Assembly: GCA_001421095.1 (NCBI GenBank)
Contig: LIIK01000018.1
Location: 1-44,185 of the forward strand
Length of the DNA stretch: 44,185 nt
Direction: 5' to 3'
Source: Candidatus [Bacteroides] periocalifornicus
GTDB taxonomy: Bacteria > Bacteroidota > Bacteroidia > Bacteroidales > CAJPTX01
Positions 16,758 through 24,350 of the stretch are shown piece after piece. Every line of letters starts with the position of its first letter. Position 1 is the first letter of the stretch. The position numbers and the translations under genes are program-made. Below the pieces are notes generated by a model. That model was not told the DNA's origin and did no database searches. It worked only from the letters and a program-made list of their open reading frames with translations.

Positions 16758-16877
16758 ATGAAGGTAAGGACATCCATAAAGAAGCGGAGCAGCGATTGCA
16801 AAATCGTACGGAGAAAGGGACGGTTGTACGTGATTTGCAAAAAGAATCCGAAATTTAAACAGCGTCAGGGAAAATAG
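16758..16877 (+). CDS. rpmJ: 50S ribosomal protein L36
   Basis: A 39-residue gene reads MKVRTSIKKRSSDCKIVRRK, then GRLYVICKKNPKFKQRQGK. It is the L36 family, which normally binds zinc through Cys11, Cys14, Cys27 and His33. Here Cys14 and Cys27 remain, but position 11 is Ser and position 33 is Phe, so a four-ligand zinc site cannot form. The position between infA and rpsM is canonical. Confidence 0.95.
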   Translation: MKVRTSIKKRSSDCKIVRRKGRLYVICKKNPKFKQRQGK

Positions 16878-16880
16878 TGT

Positions 16881-16888
16881 TATCTTTG
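16881..16888 (+). promoter_or_regulatory. Possible internal promoter before rpsM
   Basis: TATCTTTG matches the Bacteroidetes -7 consensus TAnnTTTG exactly and lies 20 nt before the rpsM start, just after the rpmJ stop. No good -33 TTTG is seen at the right spacing. It could drive the rpsM-rpsK-rpsD-rpoA-rplQ block separately. Confidence 0.4.
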
Positions 16889-16907
16889 CGCGCAAATTGA
16901 GAGAACG

Positions 16908-17285
16908 ATGGCTCGAATAGTAGGGGTAGATTTGCCGAAGAATAAGCGCGGAGATATAGCGCTTACCTATATTTACGGCATAGGTCGTAGCAGTGCGAAA
17001 CGGATTTTGGAGCAAGCCGCTATTGACCCTGGTGTTAAGGTGCAAGACTGGACTGACGATAATGTGGCGGCTGTGCGTGCTATTATCGGGGAGCAGTACA
17101 AGGTGGAGGGTGAGCTCCGCTCCGAGGTTCAACTCAACATCAAGCGCCTTATGGATATAGGGTGCTACCGCGGAATTCGGCATAGACTTGGGTTGCCGGT
17201 GCGCGGACAAGGTACCAAGAACAATGCTAGAACGCGCAAGGGTAAGAAGAAAACCGTTGCGAATAAAAAGAAGGCGACCAAATAA
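16908..17285 (+). CDS. rpsM: 30S ribosomal protein S13
   Basis: S13 is in the 30S head and contacts P-site tRNA and the 50S bridge. The 125 residues include MARIVGVDLPKNKRGDIALT, the YIYGIGRSSAKRILEQA helix-hairpin-helix, and GIRHRLGLPVRGQGTKNNAR, ending in a Lys-rich tail. Confidence 0.98.
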   Translation: MARIVGVDLPKNKRGDIALTYIYGIGRSSAKRILEQAAIDPGVKVQDWTDDNVAAVRAIIGEQYKVEGELRSEVQLNIKRLMDIGCYRGIRHRLGLPVRGQGTKNNARTRKGKKKTVANKKKATK

Positions 17286-17291
17286 TTGTAG

Positions 17292-17684
17292 ATGATGGCT
17301 AAGAAATCTGGGTCAGCTAAGCGGAAGAAGGTGCGTGTTGAGCCCGTAGGGCAGGCACATATACACTCTTCTTTTAACAATATCATAGTCACGCTGACAA
17401 ATGCGGATGGGGATGTGATATCGTGGTCTTCATCGGGTAAGAATAAGTTTAGAGGGTCAAAGAAGAACACTCCGTACGCTGCGCAGATGTCGGCGGCAGA
17501 TTGTGCGAAGGAGGCCTACGAGCTCGGTCTGAGGAAGGTCAAGGCCTATGTTAAAGGTCCTGGTGCGGGGAGAGAGTCGGCGATTCGTACGATTCATAAT
17601 TCTGGTATAGAGGTTACGGAGATTGTTGATGTAACCCCATTGCCGCATAACGGCTGCCGTCCTCCTAAAAGACGTAGGGTTTAA
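17292..17684 (+). CDS. rpsK: 30S ribosomal protein S11
   Basis: S11 is in the 30S platform near the mRNA exit and E site. The product is 130 aa from ATG 17292; ATG 17295 (MAKKS) is equally possible and closer to homologues. It contains AHIHSSFNNIIVTLTNADGD, KAYVKGPGAGRESAIRTIHN and DVTPLPHNGCRPPKRRRV, the universal C-terminal signature. It is 6 nt after rpsM. The 158-nt interval to rpsD is AT-richer near its end but shows no clear promoter. Confidence 0.97.
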   Translation: MMAKKSGSAKRKKVRVEPVGQAHIHSSFNNIIVTLTNADGDVISWSSSGKNKFRGSKKNTPYAAQMSAADCAKEAYELGLRKVKAYVKGPGAGRESAIRTIHNSGIEVTEIVDVTPLPHNGCRPPKRRRV

Positions 17685-17842
17685 GGGATTTCTTTTAGGC
17701 TCAGGCCACAATAACGAGGCTAGCGGTAAGGGCGAAGTGAAGGCCTCCCTGGGAGTTTCGAAGGATGGTGGACTGAGGGGGAGTGCTGTTGGTGTAAATA
17801 CGTGGTGCATTTGATTTTCTTGTTTCCAAATTTGATTTTGTA

Positions 17843-18451
17843 ATGGCAAGGTATACGGGACCTACCTCGAAAATAGCGCGGCGGTTTGGAGAGCCGATAT
17901 TCGGCCCAGATAAGGCACTTCAGAAGAAGGCATACCCCCCCGGCTTCCATGGTAAGAACAAGCGGAGACGTAAGGTCTCCGAATATGGCACACAGCTTGC
18001 AGAAAAGCAGAAGGCCAAGTTTACCTACGGGCTTTTAGAGCGTCAGTTCCACAACCTCTTTTTGACCGCATCGCGCAAGAAGGGGGTTACGGGCGAGATT
18101 CTACTCCAACTGCTCGAGGCTCGTCTGGATAATGTTGTTTACCGTTTGGGGATTGCTCCAACAAGGGCTGCAGCACGGCAGCTAGTGAGCCATTGCCATA
18201 TTGTGGTGAACGGCAATGTGGTCAATATCCCCTCCTACACGTTGAAGCCATCTGATCTGGTCGGTGTGCGTGAGAAGTCAAAATCTCTTGTAGCCATTGC
18301 TGATTCACTCCAAGGGGTACGCCCTGGTCGCTACTCTTGGCTGGAGTGGGATGGTGCGGCAATGGTTGGTAAGTTCCTCAATTTTCCAGAGCGAGCTGAT
18401 ATTCCAGAGAACATCAAGGAGCAGCTCATTGTGGAATTGTATTCAAAGTAG
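17843..18451 (+). CDS. rpsD: 30S ribosomal protein S4
   Basis: S4 nucleates 30S assembly and is part of the mRNA entry helicase site. The product is 202 aa. The N-domain starts MARYTGPTSKIARRFGEPIF and lacks the CxxC zinc motif. An S4 RNA-binding domain follows near residues 95-155 (RLDNVVYRLGIAPTRAAARQ, LVSHCHIVVNGNVVNIPSY). It precedes rpoA by 9 nt as in other alpha operons. Confidence 0.98.
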   Translation: MARYTGPTSKIARRFGEPIFGPDKALQKKAYPPGFHGKNKRRRKVSEYGTQLAEKQKAKFTYGLLERQFHNLFLTASRKKGVTGEILLQLLEARLDNVVYRLGIAPTRAAARQLVSHCHIVVNGNVVNIPSYTLKPSDLVGVREKSKSLVAIADSLQGVRPGRYSWLEWDGAAMVGKFLNFPERADIPENIKEQLIVELYSK

Positions 18452-18460
18452 GGTAACCAC

Positions 18461-19459
18461 ATGGCGATACTGGAATTTCAGCAACCCGATAGGGTGATAA
18501 TGCTCGAGGGGACGGATCGGAAAGGCCGTTTCGAATTCCGTCCCCTAGAGCCTGGGTATGGCATCACAGTGGGGAATGCCTTGCGCCGGATTCTTCTCCA
18601 TTCGCTTGAAGGATACGCTATTACCTGGATTCGTATAGAGAATGTCGGCCATGAATTCTCAACCATCAACGGGGTGATTGAGGATGTTACCCAGATAATC
18701 CTCAATCTAAAGCAGGTTCGTTTTAAGGCGAAGTCTGCAGAGCTGGGCAGTGATGGCGAGAATATAACGATTAACGTAAACGGGCGTGAAGAGTTTCGGG
18801 CGGGGTTGTTATCAGATTTTCTCACGAAATTCGAGGTGCTTAATCCCGATCTCCTAATCTGCACGATGAATCCATCGGTGCATTTTGAGATTCAGCTCAA
18901 TATTCAGAAGGGGCGCGGTTATATTCCTGCTGAAGATAACATTGTAAAAGATTTACCCTTGGGTGCCATTACCATCGACAGCATCCATACCCCGATAAAG
19001 AACGTGATGTTCAAGGTTGAGAACTATCGTGTCGAGCAGAAAACCGACTACGAGAAGCTGACCTTGGAGATCGATACAGATGGTAGCATTTCCCCTAAGG
19101 ATGCGCTTAAGGAGGCGGCCATTATCCTGATTCGGCACTTTATGCTCTTTTCAGACGAAAAGATCGCGCAGATTGAGGAAATGCCGCAAGCTGTTGAGGA
19201 ATTTGACGAGGATGCGCAGGCTATGCGTCAATTGCTCAAGACCAAGCTTGTAGACCTTGAGCTGTCGGTGAGAGCCCTGAATTGCCTGAAAGCCGCAGAG
19301 GTTGAGACGCTTGGGGAGTTGGTTCATCACAGCCAGAGCGACTTGTTGAAGTTTCGGAACTTTGGCAAGAAATCGCTCACCGAGCTTGAGGATCTTGTCT
19401 CGTCAATGGGGCTTACATTTTCGATGGACATAAGCAAGTATAAACTCGACAAGGACTAG
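18461..19459 (+). CDS. rpoA: DNA-directed RNA polymerase subunit alpha
   Basis: Alpha dimerises to scaffold the polymerase core, and its C-domain touches UP elements and activators. The product is 332 aa. The N-domain carries LEPGYGITVGNALRRILLHS and KDLPLGAITIDSIHTPIKNV. A linker follows at about residues 235-255, then the C-terminal helix-hairpin-helix domain (LELSVRALNCLKAAEVETLG, LLKFRNFGKKSLTELEDL). Full length, 6 nt before rplQ. Confidence 0.98.
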   Translation: MAILEFQQPDRVIMLEGTDRKGRFEFRPLEPGYGITVGNALRRILLHSLEGYAITWIRIENVGHEFSTINGVIEDVTQIILNLKQVRFKAKSAELGSDGENITINVNGREEFRAGLLSDFLTKFEVLNPDLLICTMNPSVHFEIQLNIQKGRGYIPAEDNIVKDLPLGAITIDSIHTPIKNVMFKVENYRVEQKTDYEKLTLEIDTDGSISPKDALKEAAIILIRHFMLFSDEKIAQIEEMPQAVEEFDEDAQAMRQLLKTKLVDLELSVRALNCLKAAEVETLGELVHHSQSDLLKFRNFGKKSLTELEDLVSSMGLTFSMDISKYKLDKD

Positions 19460-19465
19460 TTTGCC

Positions 19466-19999
19466 ATGCGGCACAATAAAAAATTCAATCATCTAGGTCG
19501 TAAGAAGGCCCATCGGGAGCTTATGCTCTCGAATATGGCGGTGTCGCTCATTATGCACAAGCGCATAGAGACTACCGTGCAGAAGGCCAAGGCTCTTCGT
19601 GTATTTGTAGAGCCGATTATCACGCGCAGCAAGCAAGATACGACCCTCGCCCGCCGTGTAGCGTTTGACGATCTTCGCGATAAGTATGCGGTGGCAGAGC
19701 TATTTCGTGAAGTGGCCCCGCGGATTATGAACCGTCCAGGTGGCTACACACGTATAGTGCGATTGGCCACCCGATTGGGAGATAATGCGGATATCTGCAT
19801 GATGGAGCTGGTCGATTTCAATGAGGGCTATACGCAGGCGAAGGCTGCGAACAAGCAGCAGCGCACAACACGGAGATCTCGTCGTTCTACGAGTAAAACC
19901 ACAGAGCAGCAAAGTGTAGTGGAAAAAGCAGAGGCAGTGGAGCAGCCGGTTTCTGCTAGTGCAGACGTAGTGGAAGAGCAGCAAGCTCCAGCGCAGTAG
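19466..19999 (+). CDS. rplQ: 50S ribosomal protein L17
   Basis: L17 lies near the tunnel exit. The core of about 115 residues is typical (MRHNKKFNHLGRKKAHRELM, ANMAVSLI-like, GGYTRIVRLATRLGDNADIC, MMELVDFN). At 177 aa it carries a C-terminal extension of about 55 residues rich in Lys, Ser, Thr, Gln and Ala, a length seen in Bacteroidota L17. It is the last gene of the superoperon; the terminator lies at 20198-20225. Confidence 0.97.
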   Translation: MRHNKKFNHLGRKKAHRELMLSNMAVSLIMHKRIETTVQKAKALRVFVEPIITRSKQDTTLARRVAFDDLRDKYAVAELFREVAPRIMNRPGGYTRIVRLATRLGDNADICMMELVDFNEGYTQAKAANKQQRTTRRSRRSTSKTTEQQSVVEKAEAVEQPVSASADVVEEQQAPAQ

Positions 20000-20120
20000 C
20001 CTCATCCTGTTCTCAAAAGTTGGGATGATGGGAAGATAGCTAGCCCATCCCTCAGTAGCGGAAGGCCGAGAAGAGGAAGCAGATTAGCTTGGTCTTTAGG
20101 CATTTGGAGGAGGAGAGAGC

Positions 20121-20171
20121 ATGGTTCATCTTGCGGGGTGGTCTGCGTTCTTGCATCTTTTAGATGGGTAG
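20121..20171 (+). CDS. Possible 16-codon leader ORF between rplQ and eno
   Basis: A purine-rich GGAGGAGGAGAG ends 3 nt before ATG 20121 and would make an unusually strong ribosome-binding site. The frame encodes MVHLAGWSAFLHLLDG and stops at 20171, about 27 nt before the terminator hairpin at 20198. The placement resembles a leader peptide, but there is no regulatory codon run, and the ORF is short enough to arise by chance. Confidence 0.2.
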   Translation: MVHLAGWSAFLHLLDG

Positions 20172-20197
20172 ACTATCGCGTGTATTACCGAAGTCTT

Positions 20198-20225
20198 GGG
20201 GGGGAGATTATCCCCCTCTTTTTTT
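20198..20225 (+). terminator. Rho-independent terminator after rplQ
   Basis: A perfect stem GGGGGA / TCCCCC (20200-20205 with 20211-20216) and loop GATTA are followed by TCTTTTTTT. It ends the ribosomal superoperon. Because eno begins only 25 nt later, it could also act as an attenuator for read-through into eno. Confidence 0.8.
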
Positions 20226-20249
20226 AAGCATACTTAAAAACGTACTGCA

Positions 20250-21539
20250 ATGGGCTATATTTCAGGTGTTAGGGCTAGGCAGATCCTAGATTCTCGTGGA
20301 AATCCTACAGTAGAGGTAGAAGTTGCAACGACAACTGGCGGTTTTGGGCGAGCGGCAGTTCCCAGCGGCGCATCAACAGGAGTGCATGAGGCACTTGAAC
20401 TTCGCGACGGGATCAAAGAGAGCTACTTGGGCAAGAGCGTTACCAGGGCTGTAGAGAATGTCAATACCGCCATTGCCGAGACTGTGGTGGAGATGGATGT
20501 TGAAGATCAACGTGGTATAGACCTAGCCATGCTAGCCCTGGATGGCACTGCGAACAAGGCGAAGCTGGGTGCAAATGCAATTCTTGGGGTGTCTATGGCC
20601 GTGGCCAAAGCCGCTGCCAATGATCTGGGAATGCCGCTGTTCCGTTACCTTGGTGGCGTGAATGCCCACGTGCTCCCAGTACCGATGATGAACATCTTGA
20701 ACGGCGGGCAGCATGCTGACAACCCGATCGACGTGCAGGAATTCATGATTATGCCAGTAGGGGCAGAAACCTTCTCTAAGGCTCTGCAGATGGGGGTAGA
20801 GGTTTTCCATTCCTTGAAGAGCGTACTCAAGTCGCTTAAGCAATCCACCAATGTTGGTGATGAGGGCGGTTTTGCTCCGAATCTACCCACCCATGAGGCG
20901 GCTCTTGACACTATTATCCAGGCTATAGAGAAAGCCGGATATAAGCCAGGGGTGGATGTGATGCTGGCGTTGGATGCCGCGGCTTCTGAGTTCTACAATA
21001 CAGAAAAAAAGCTCTACCACTTTGAGTCTACAGGCGAAGATCGTACCGCCAGCCAAATGGTAGAGTATTGGCAGAATCTGGTGGAGAAGTACCCCATAGC
21101 GAGCATAGAAGACGGGTTGGCAGAAGACGATTGGGATGGATGGAAGCAGCTAACGTCTCAGCTCGGAGGAAAAGTCCAGCTGGTGGGCGATGACCTATTT
21201 GTGACCAATGTAACCCGCTTGCAAAAGGGGATTGAAGAGGGGGTTGCGAACTCAATCTTGGTGAAGGTGAACCAAATAGGATCGCTTACCGAGACAATAG
21301 CCGCGGTTCGTTTGGCAGATATCCATTCCATGACCCCAGTGATTAGCCATCGCTCTGGTGAAACGGAAGATGCTACCATAGCAGACCTCGCCGTAGCTTT
21401 GAATTCTGGTCAAATCAAAACGGGTTCGGCATCACGTACAGATCGCATTGCGAAGTACAACCAGCTCCTCCGTATAGAAGAGGCTCTGGGAGCGAGGGCT
21501 GTGTATCCTGGTAGAGACTTTAAATTCAAGAGAATCTAG
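20250..21539 (+). CDS. eno: Enolase (phosphopyruvate hydratase)
   Basis: Enolase converts 2-phosphoglycerate to phosphoenolpyruvate in glycolysis. The product is 429 aa, normal length. Visible motifs are SGASTG at residues 39-44 (mobile loop), VGDEGGFAPN, the magnesium ligand region QLVGDDLFVTN, catalytic Lys339 in SILVKVNQIGS, and SHRSGETED at 366-374. No TAnnTTTG promoter is visible in the short gap after the rplQ terminator, so transcription may come from read-through or an unrecognised promoter. It has its own terminator. Confidence 0.98.
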   Translation: MGYISGVRARQILDSRGNPTVEVEVATTTGGFGRAAVPSGASTGVHEALELRDGIKESYLGKSVTRAVENVNTAIAETVVEMDVEDQRGIDLAMLALDGTANKAKLGANAILGVSMAVAKAAANDLGMPLFRYLGGVNAHVLPVPMMNILNGGQHADNPIDVQEFMIMPVGAETFSKALQMGVEVFHSLKSVLKSLKQSTNVGDEGGFAPNLPTHEAALDTIIQAIEKAGYKPGVDVMLALDAAASEFYNTEKKLYHFESTGEDRTASQMVEYWQNLVEKYPIASIEDGLAEDDWDGWKQLTSQLGGKVQLVGDDLFVTNVTRLQKGIEEGVANSILVKVNQIGSLTETIAAVRLADIHSMTPVISHRSGETEDATIADLAVALNSGQIKTGSASRTDRIAKYNQLLRIEEALGARAVYPGRDFKFKRI

Positions 21540-21555
21540 CTGCAAAATTTGGCTG

Positions 21556-21587
21556 AAAGAGGAGACCTTAGGGGCTCCTCTTTTTTT
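21556..21587 (+). terminator. Rho-independent terminator of eno
   Basis: AAGAGGAG pairs with CTCCTCTT around a ten-base loop and is followed by a run of seven T. It starts 17 nt after the eno stop. Confidence 0.85.
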
Positions 21588-21602
21588 GTACTGTTGGCGT
21601 AA

Positions 21603-21930
21603 TGAGACCTCTGCAAAAGTCTTGCATTTTCCCGCTAAAAGACCGCTGCAAAAATCACGTAAACGATGCGGCACGCCGCATCGATACTTTCTTCGAGAAA
21701 TGGAAGTGATTGATTAAAACCTATTTATTCGCAAGAAGAGGAAAGCCCTCCTGTAAAAGATTAACCCCGTACGGGACTTTTGCAGAGGTCTCAAATGACG
21801 CGGCACATCAATACTGTCTTCAGGCAATGGAATTGCGTGATTAAAATCTATTTATCTCTATAAGAGAGGGTAAAAAATATCGAACCCCAATAAAGAGGGC
21901 TGAACACATTCTGGACTTTTGCAGAGGCCT
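21603..21930. mobile_element. MITE-like element (21603-21793) with adjacent tandem half copy
   Basis: A 19-bp perfect inverted repeat bounds the element: TGAGACCTCTGCAAAAGTC at 21603-21621 and its reverse complement at 21775-21793. The element is 191 bp and has no coding capacity. Termini of the GAGACCTNTGCAAAA type are, from memory, like those of some Bacteroidetes IS elements, so a non-autonomous derivative is plausible. A near copy of the right terminus recurs at 21914-21930. The roughly 137 bp between repeat the inside of the element imperfectly (CGGCAC, GATTAAAA.CTATTTAT). The inside also resembles the AT-richer module of repeat copies A, B and C. No clear target-site duplication is seen. 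Confidence 0.6.
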
Positions 21931-22023
21931 TTTGCAAATAGCCAATTTACCCGTCATGATTGATGGAGAGGGTAAATGTTCCTTGCCCCGCCTCATACGG
22001 GCCGATTCGCATGCTTCACGTCC

Positions 22024-22938
22024 CTACAGTCCATACGTTAGCCCCACGGAAGCATAGGGTGCTACGTTGAAGTAGTAATCATTGTCAAAGACGAATAGAC
22101 TTCTCAAAGAACGGCCGCTATAGTAGGCAGGTCTGAATGAGCTGACACCCGCTGTGATGGGGATGGAGAGCCCAGTCTTGCCTAGCCGGAATGTCGCTCG
22201 TGCGCCTGTGACCATGTATTGATGGGTGAATATCTGTTCCTTACCATCGGTCTCTACTATGGCCATTTGCCCATTCACGTCAAAGGCTGCAGACAGGCAG
22301 AAGTAGCTGTTAAAGTCGTACCCAATGGAAGCCTCCAGACCATTGCCCAGCGATACGGTAGCTTTGACTTTTCCAACGTAGCTCCAGTTGAAGTATAGGG
22401 CAGGGAAGAGCAGGGGATAGCCGAATGAATTGTTCAGGGCCAATCCACCTCCGAGATCCAATGTAGGGGTCAGGTGGCGGATGAACACAGCCCCGGCACT
22501 TCCGAGTACGTGCGTAGAGCGGATTTTGGAGAAGGTGGTAAATGGGGCGTATACTCCAGCCCCACCACTCGCCATGACAGACCATTTTTCATTTAGCGGC
22601 CAGATGAAAAATAGCCCCGTTTGTAGATCCATGATCTCGCTCACCATCTCTTCGTGAAAATGGTGATTGTACAGCTTGGCGTAGACCCCGCTGAGACTGA
22701 TACCCAAAATCATAGGACGTGTTGCCGTGTCTTTCTGCCACATATGGAGGGGAAGGCCTATAGATGCTTGGTTGACTACGGCTGACCCCTCCCTGTCGCC
22801 CACTTGCCCCTGGTGTGTTTCGCTATCAGTGGAGTACATGTAGGCGGAATTCCCGATGAACTCGGTTTTAAGGGAAACCTGCGCAAGGCTTTCTAGACTT
22901 AAGAAACAGGCGATTATAAAAATACTGAGTGTTTTCAT
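22024..22938 (-). CDS. Putative outer-membrane beta-barrel protein with signal peptide
   Basis: A lone minus-strand gene of 305 aa. ATG 22938 is chosen because MKTLSIFIIACFLSLESLAQ is a good signal peptide (likely cleavage after SLA) and the promoter at 22981-22988 would start transcription downstream of the alternative ATG 22983. The mature part alternates short amphipathic strands rich in Gly, aromatic and small residues (WSVMASGGAGVYAPFTTF, LEASIGYDFNSYFCLSAAF) and ends in an aromatic-rich strand with a C-terminal YGL. This is the pattern of a barrel of roughly 12 strands. It resembles DUF6268-type Bacteroidetes proteins, but that is a guess. Neighbours are repeats only, so context gives no function. 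Confidence 0.7.
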   Translation of the reverse strand: MKTLSIFIIACFLSLESLAQVSLKTEFIGNSAYMYSTDSETHQGQVGDREGSAVVNQASIGLPLHMWQKDTATRPMILGISLSGVYAKLYNHHFHEEMVSEIMDLQTGLFFIWPLNEKWSVMASGGAGVYAPFTTFSKIRSTHVLGSAGAVFIRHLTPTLDLGGGLALNNSFGYPLLFPALYFNWSYVGKVKATVSLGNGLEASIGYDFNSYFCLSAAFDVNGQMAIVETDGKEQIFTHQYMVTGARATFRLGKTGLSIPITAGVSSFRPAYYSGRSLRSLFVFDNDYYFNVAPYASVGLTYGL

Positions 22939-22980
22939 AGCTCTTAACAGATTAATAGTGCAGCACTCAAAATATCGACC

Positions 22981-22988
22981 CAAAGGTA
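22981..22988 (-). promoter_or_regulatory. Promoter -7 element of the outer-membrane gene
   Basis: TACCTTTG on the minus strand is an exact TAnnTTTG match 42 nt before ATG 22938. No TTTG is seen at the expected -33 position. It supports the shorter start of the gene. Confidence 0.45.
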
Positions 22989-23119
22989 TAAATAAAATAA
23001 TTAGGTGTAACGGAAATGGCGTTCAAAAAACGAAATGAATTGCAGATTTATGATACAGTTTTCCCAAACGCCTATCTTTTACTATTGGTATTGCAGCGTG
23101 CATAGCGTAGAGTTTTTTT

Positions 23120-24130
23120 CAACGGCAAGCCTTAATCGCGACGCGGGGTTGGAGCGCGATGCGGCCCTAATCGCGATGCGGTGTTTTGGAGCGCGACGCG
23201 GCGCGCCACGTCGCTACAAAGACCTCCTGCACCAACATGACTATGCGGGAGAGCACCACAGGGAAGGGGGAAATCCGATAGGATGCGTGCATATGGTGGA
23301 CAGGTGGGCGGGGGAATCTTTGCGAAAACCGCAAAGACCCCGCCCCTACAGTCGGGCGTTGGCGGGGATACCATTGCGGGTCGCATCGCGATCCTGGTGC
23401 CATCAATCGCAACGCAACGTCCTTAAACGAGACGCGGCACACCACGTCGCTACAAACGCCCTTCCCCCATATGCGCATGAGCGCCCCACCGCCACCGTAT
23501 GCGCATACCATGCTCCCCGCATGCCTCCCACTTATGGGGCTCCTACGGTTTTTACAACGATGCGGTACGCCGCGTTGGATAGGGAGGGTTCCTGCAAGAA
23601 GGGAGGGCACTCGCTACGCTCGGCATCGCCCCTACCAAGAGCGCAATAGCCAATCTCGAAAATTGATAGAAAGGTGATTCTTTATCACGCCGCGGCGCGC
23701 CGCGTCGCTACCGTCTTCGAGAAATGGATTTTCCTGATTGCAACCTATTTACACGTAAAAAGGGAAAATCCCCCAAAAAGATTGAACCTCTATGGCCTTT
23801 CGCCGCGGTTCCCTTTTGGAATACGGCGGTTAAAAACCTATTCTCCCGTTTCTCGGAGAGCGTAGCGACGCGGCGCGCCGCGTCGTGATCCCCCTTTCAC
23901 GCCTCCCATCTAGGAGACCTTACGGTTTTCATTACGATGCGGCACGGGAAGGGGTTCGCCGCATGGTTAGGGAGGGCACTCGCTACGCTCGGCACCTCCC
24001 CTACCAAGATCCCTATTGATAATCGCCATCCCCAGTCGCCTCCATGCGCATATCACGCACCTCGCATGCCCCCTACCTGTGGATCCCCACGCTTTTTATC
24101 ACGTCACGGCGCGCCGCGGCGGGGTCCGCC
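23120..24130 (+). repeat. Dispersed modular repeat, copy B (largest copy)
   Basis: This kilobase has no credible gene and is built of modules shared with both contig ends, in the same orientation as the right end. They are: TTAATCGCGACGCGG tandem units and palindromic core GCGACGCGGCGCGCCACGTC (about 23125-23220); the GGGCGGGG hairpin (23306-23345); a second core (about 23430-23450); a GGGAGGGCACTCGC segment (about 23605-23640 and again 23975-24005); and the AT-richer segment of about 180 bp (23690-23890) flanked by cores pointing at each other. Open frames across it encode Arg/His/Pro-rich nonsense. Boundaries are approximate. Confidence 0.8.
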
Positions 24131-24136
24131 TCTATA

Positions 24137-24275
24137 CCATCCCCGTACCAACCTCGTACCAACAAGGGATATCCTTTACTTCATGTTCGGATTTCGCCTT
24201 AAGGCGAAATCCGAACATGAAGCGACGCAGGTACGGCGATGGTGTTAAGTTGGTACGGCGATGGTGCGGAGAAAG
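24137..24275. repeat. Long hairpin with 44-bp perfect palindrome
   Basis: Positions 24179-24222 form a perfect palindrome centred on CCTTAAGG, with arms built on TTCATGTTCGGATTTCG. It lies inside a looser inverted repeat: ACCATCCCCGTACCAAC.TCGTACC on the left matches the reverse complement of the duplicated GGTACGGCGATGGTG on the right (about 24229-24244 and 24253-24271). The structure ends about 45 nt before the lepB promoter. No T-run follows, so it is not an obvious terminator. Confidence 0.75.
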
Positions 24276-24320
24276 AAAAGATAAAAAAATGGCAAAATGG
24301 CCTCTTTCCAGCTTTTTCCC

Positions 24321-24328
24321 TACCTTTG
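24321..24328 (+). promoter_or_regulatory. Promoter -7 element of lepB
   Basis: TACCTTTG is an exact match to TAnnTTTG, 23 nt before the chosen lepB ATG at 24351. The -33 region has only a partial match. Transcription from here would exclude the upstream ATG at 24297. Confidence 0.45.
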
Positions 24329-24350
24329 CGCCATAAAACGACCAGAATCT

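Noticed and set aside
23035..23677. Open frames of 60-204 codons across repeat copy B and similar ones in copies A and C
   Set aside because: They are rich in Arg, His, Pro and Cys, occur in overlapping frames on both strands, and shift frame between copies. Two short peptides (SRFPFGIRR and LLVGEVPS.ASALPNQC) recur because the DNA is repeated, not because a frame is conserved along its length.
24297..24350. Upstream ATG start for lepB (18 extra residues)
   Set aside because: The -7 promoter element at 24321-24328 lies inside this stretch, so transcripts would not include the ATG.
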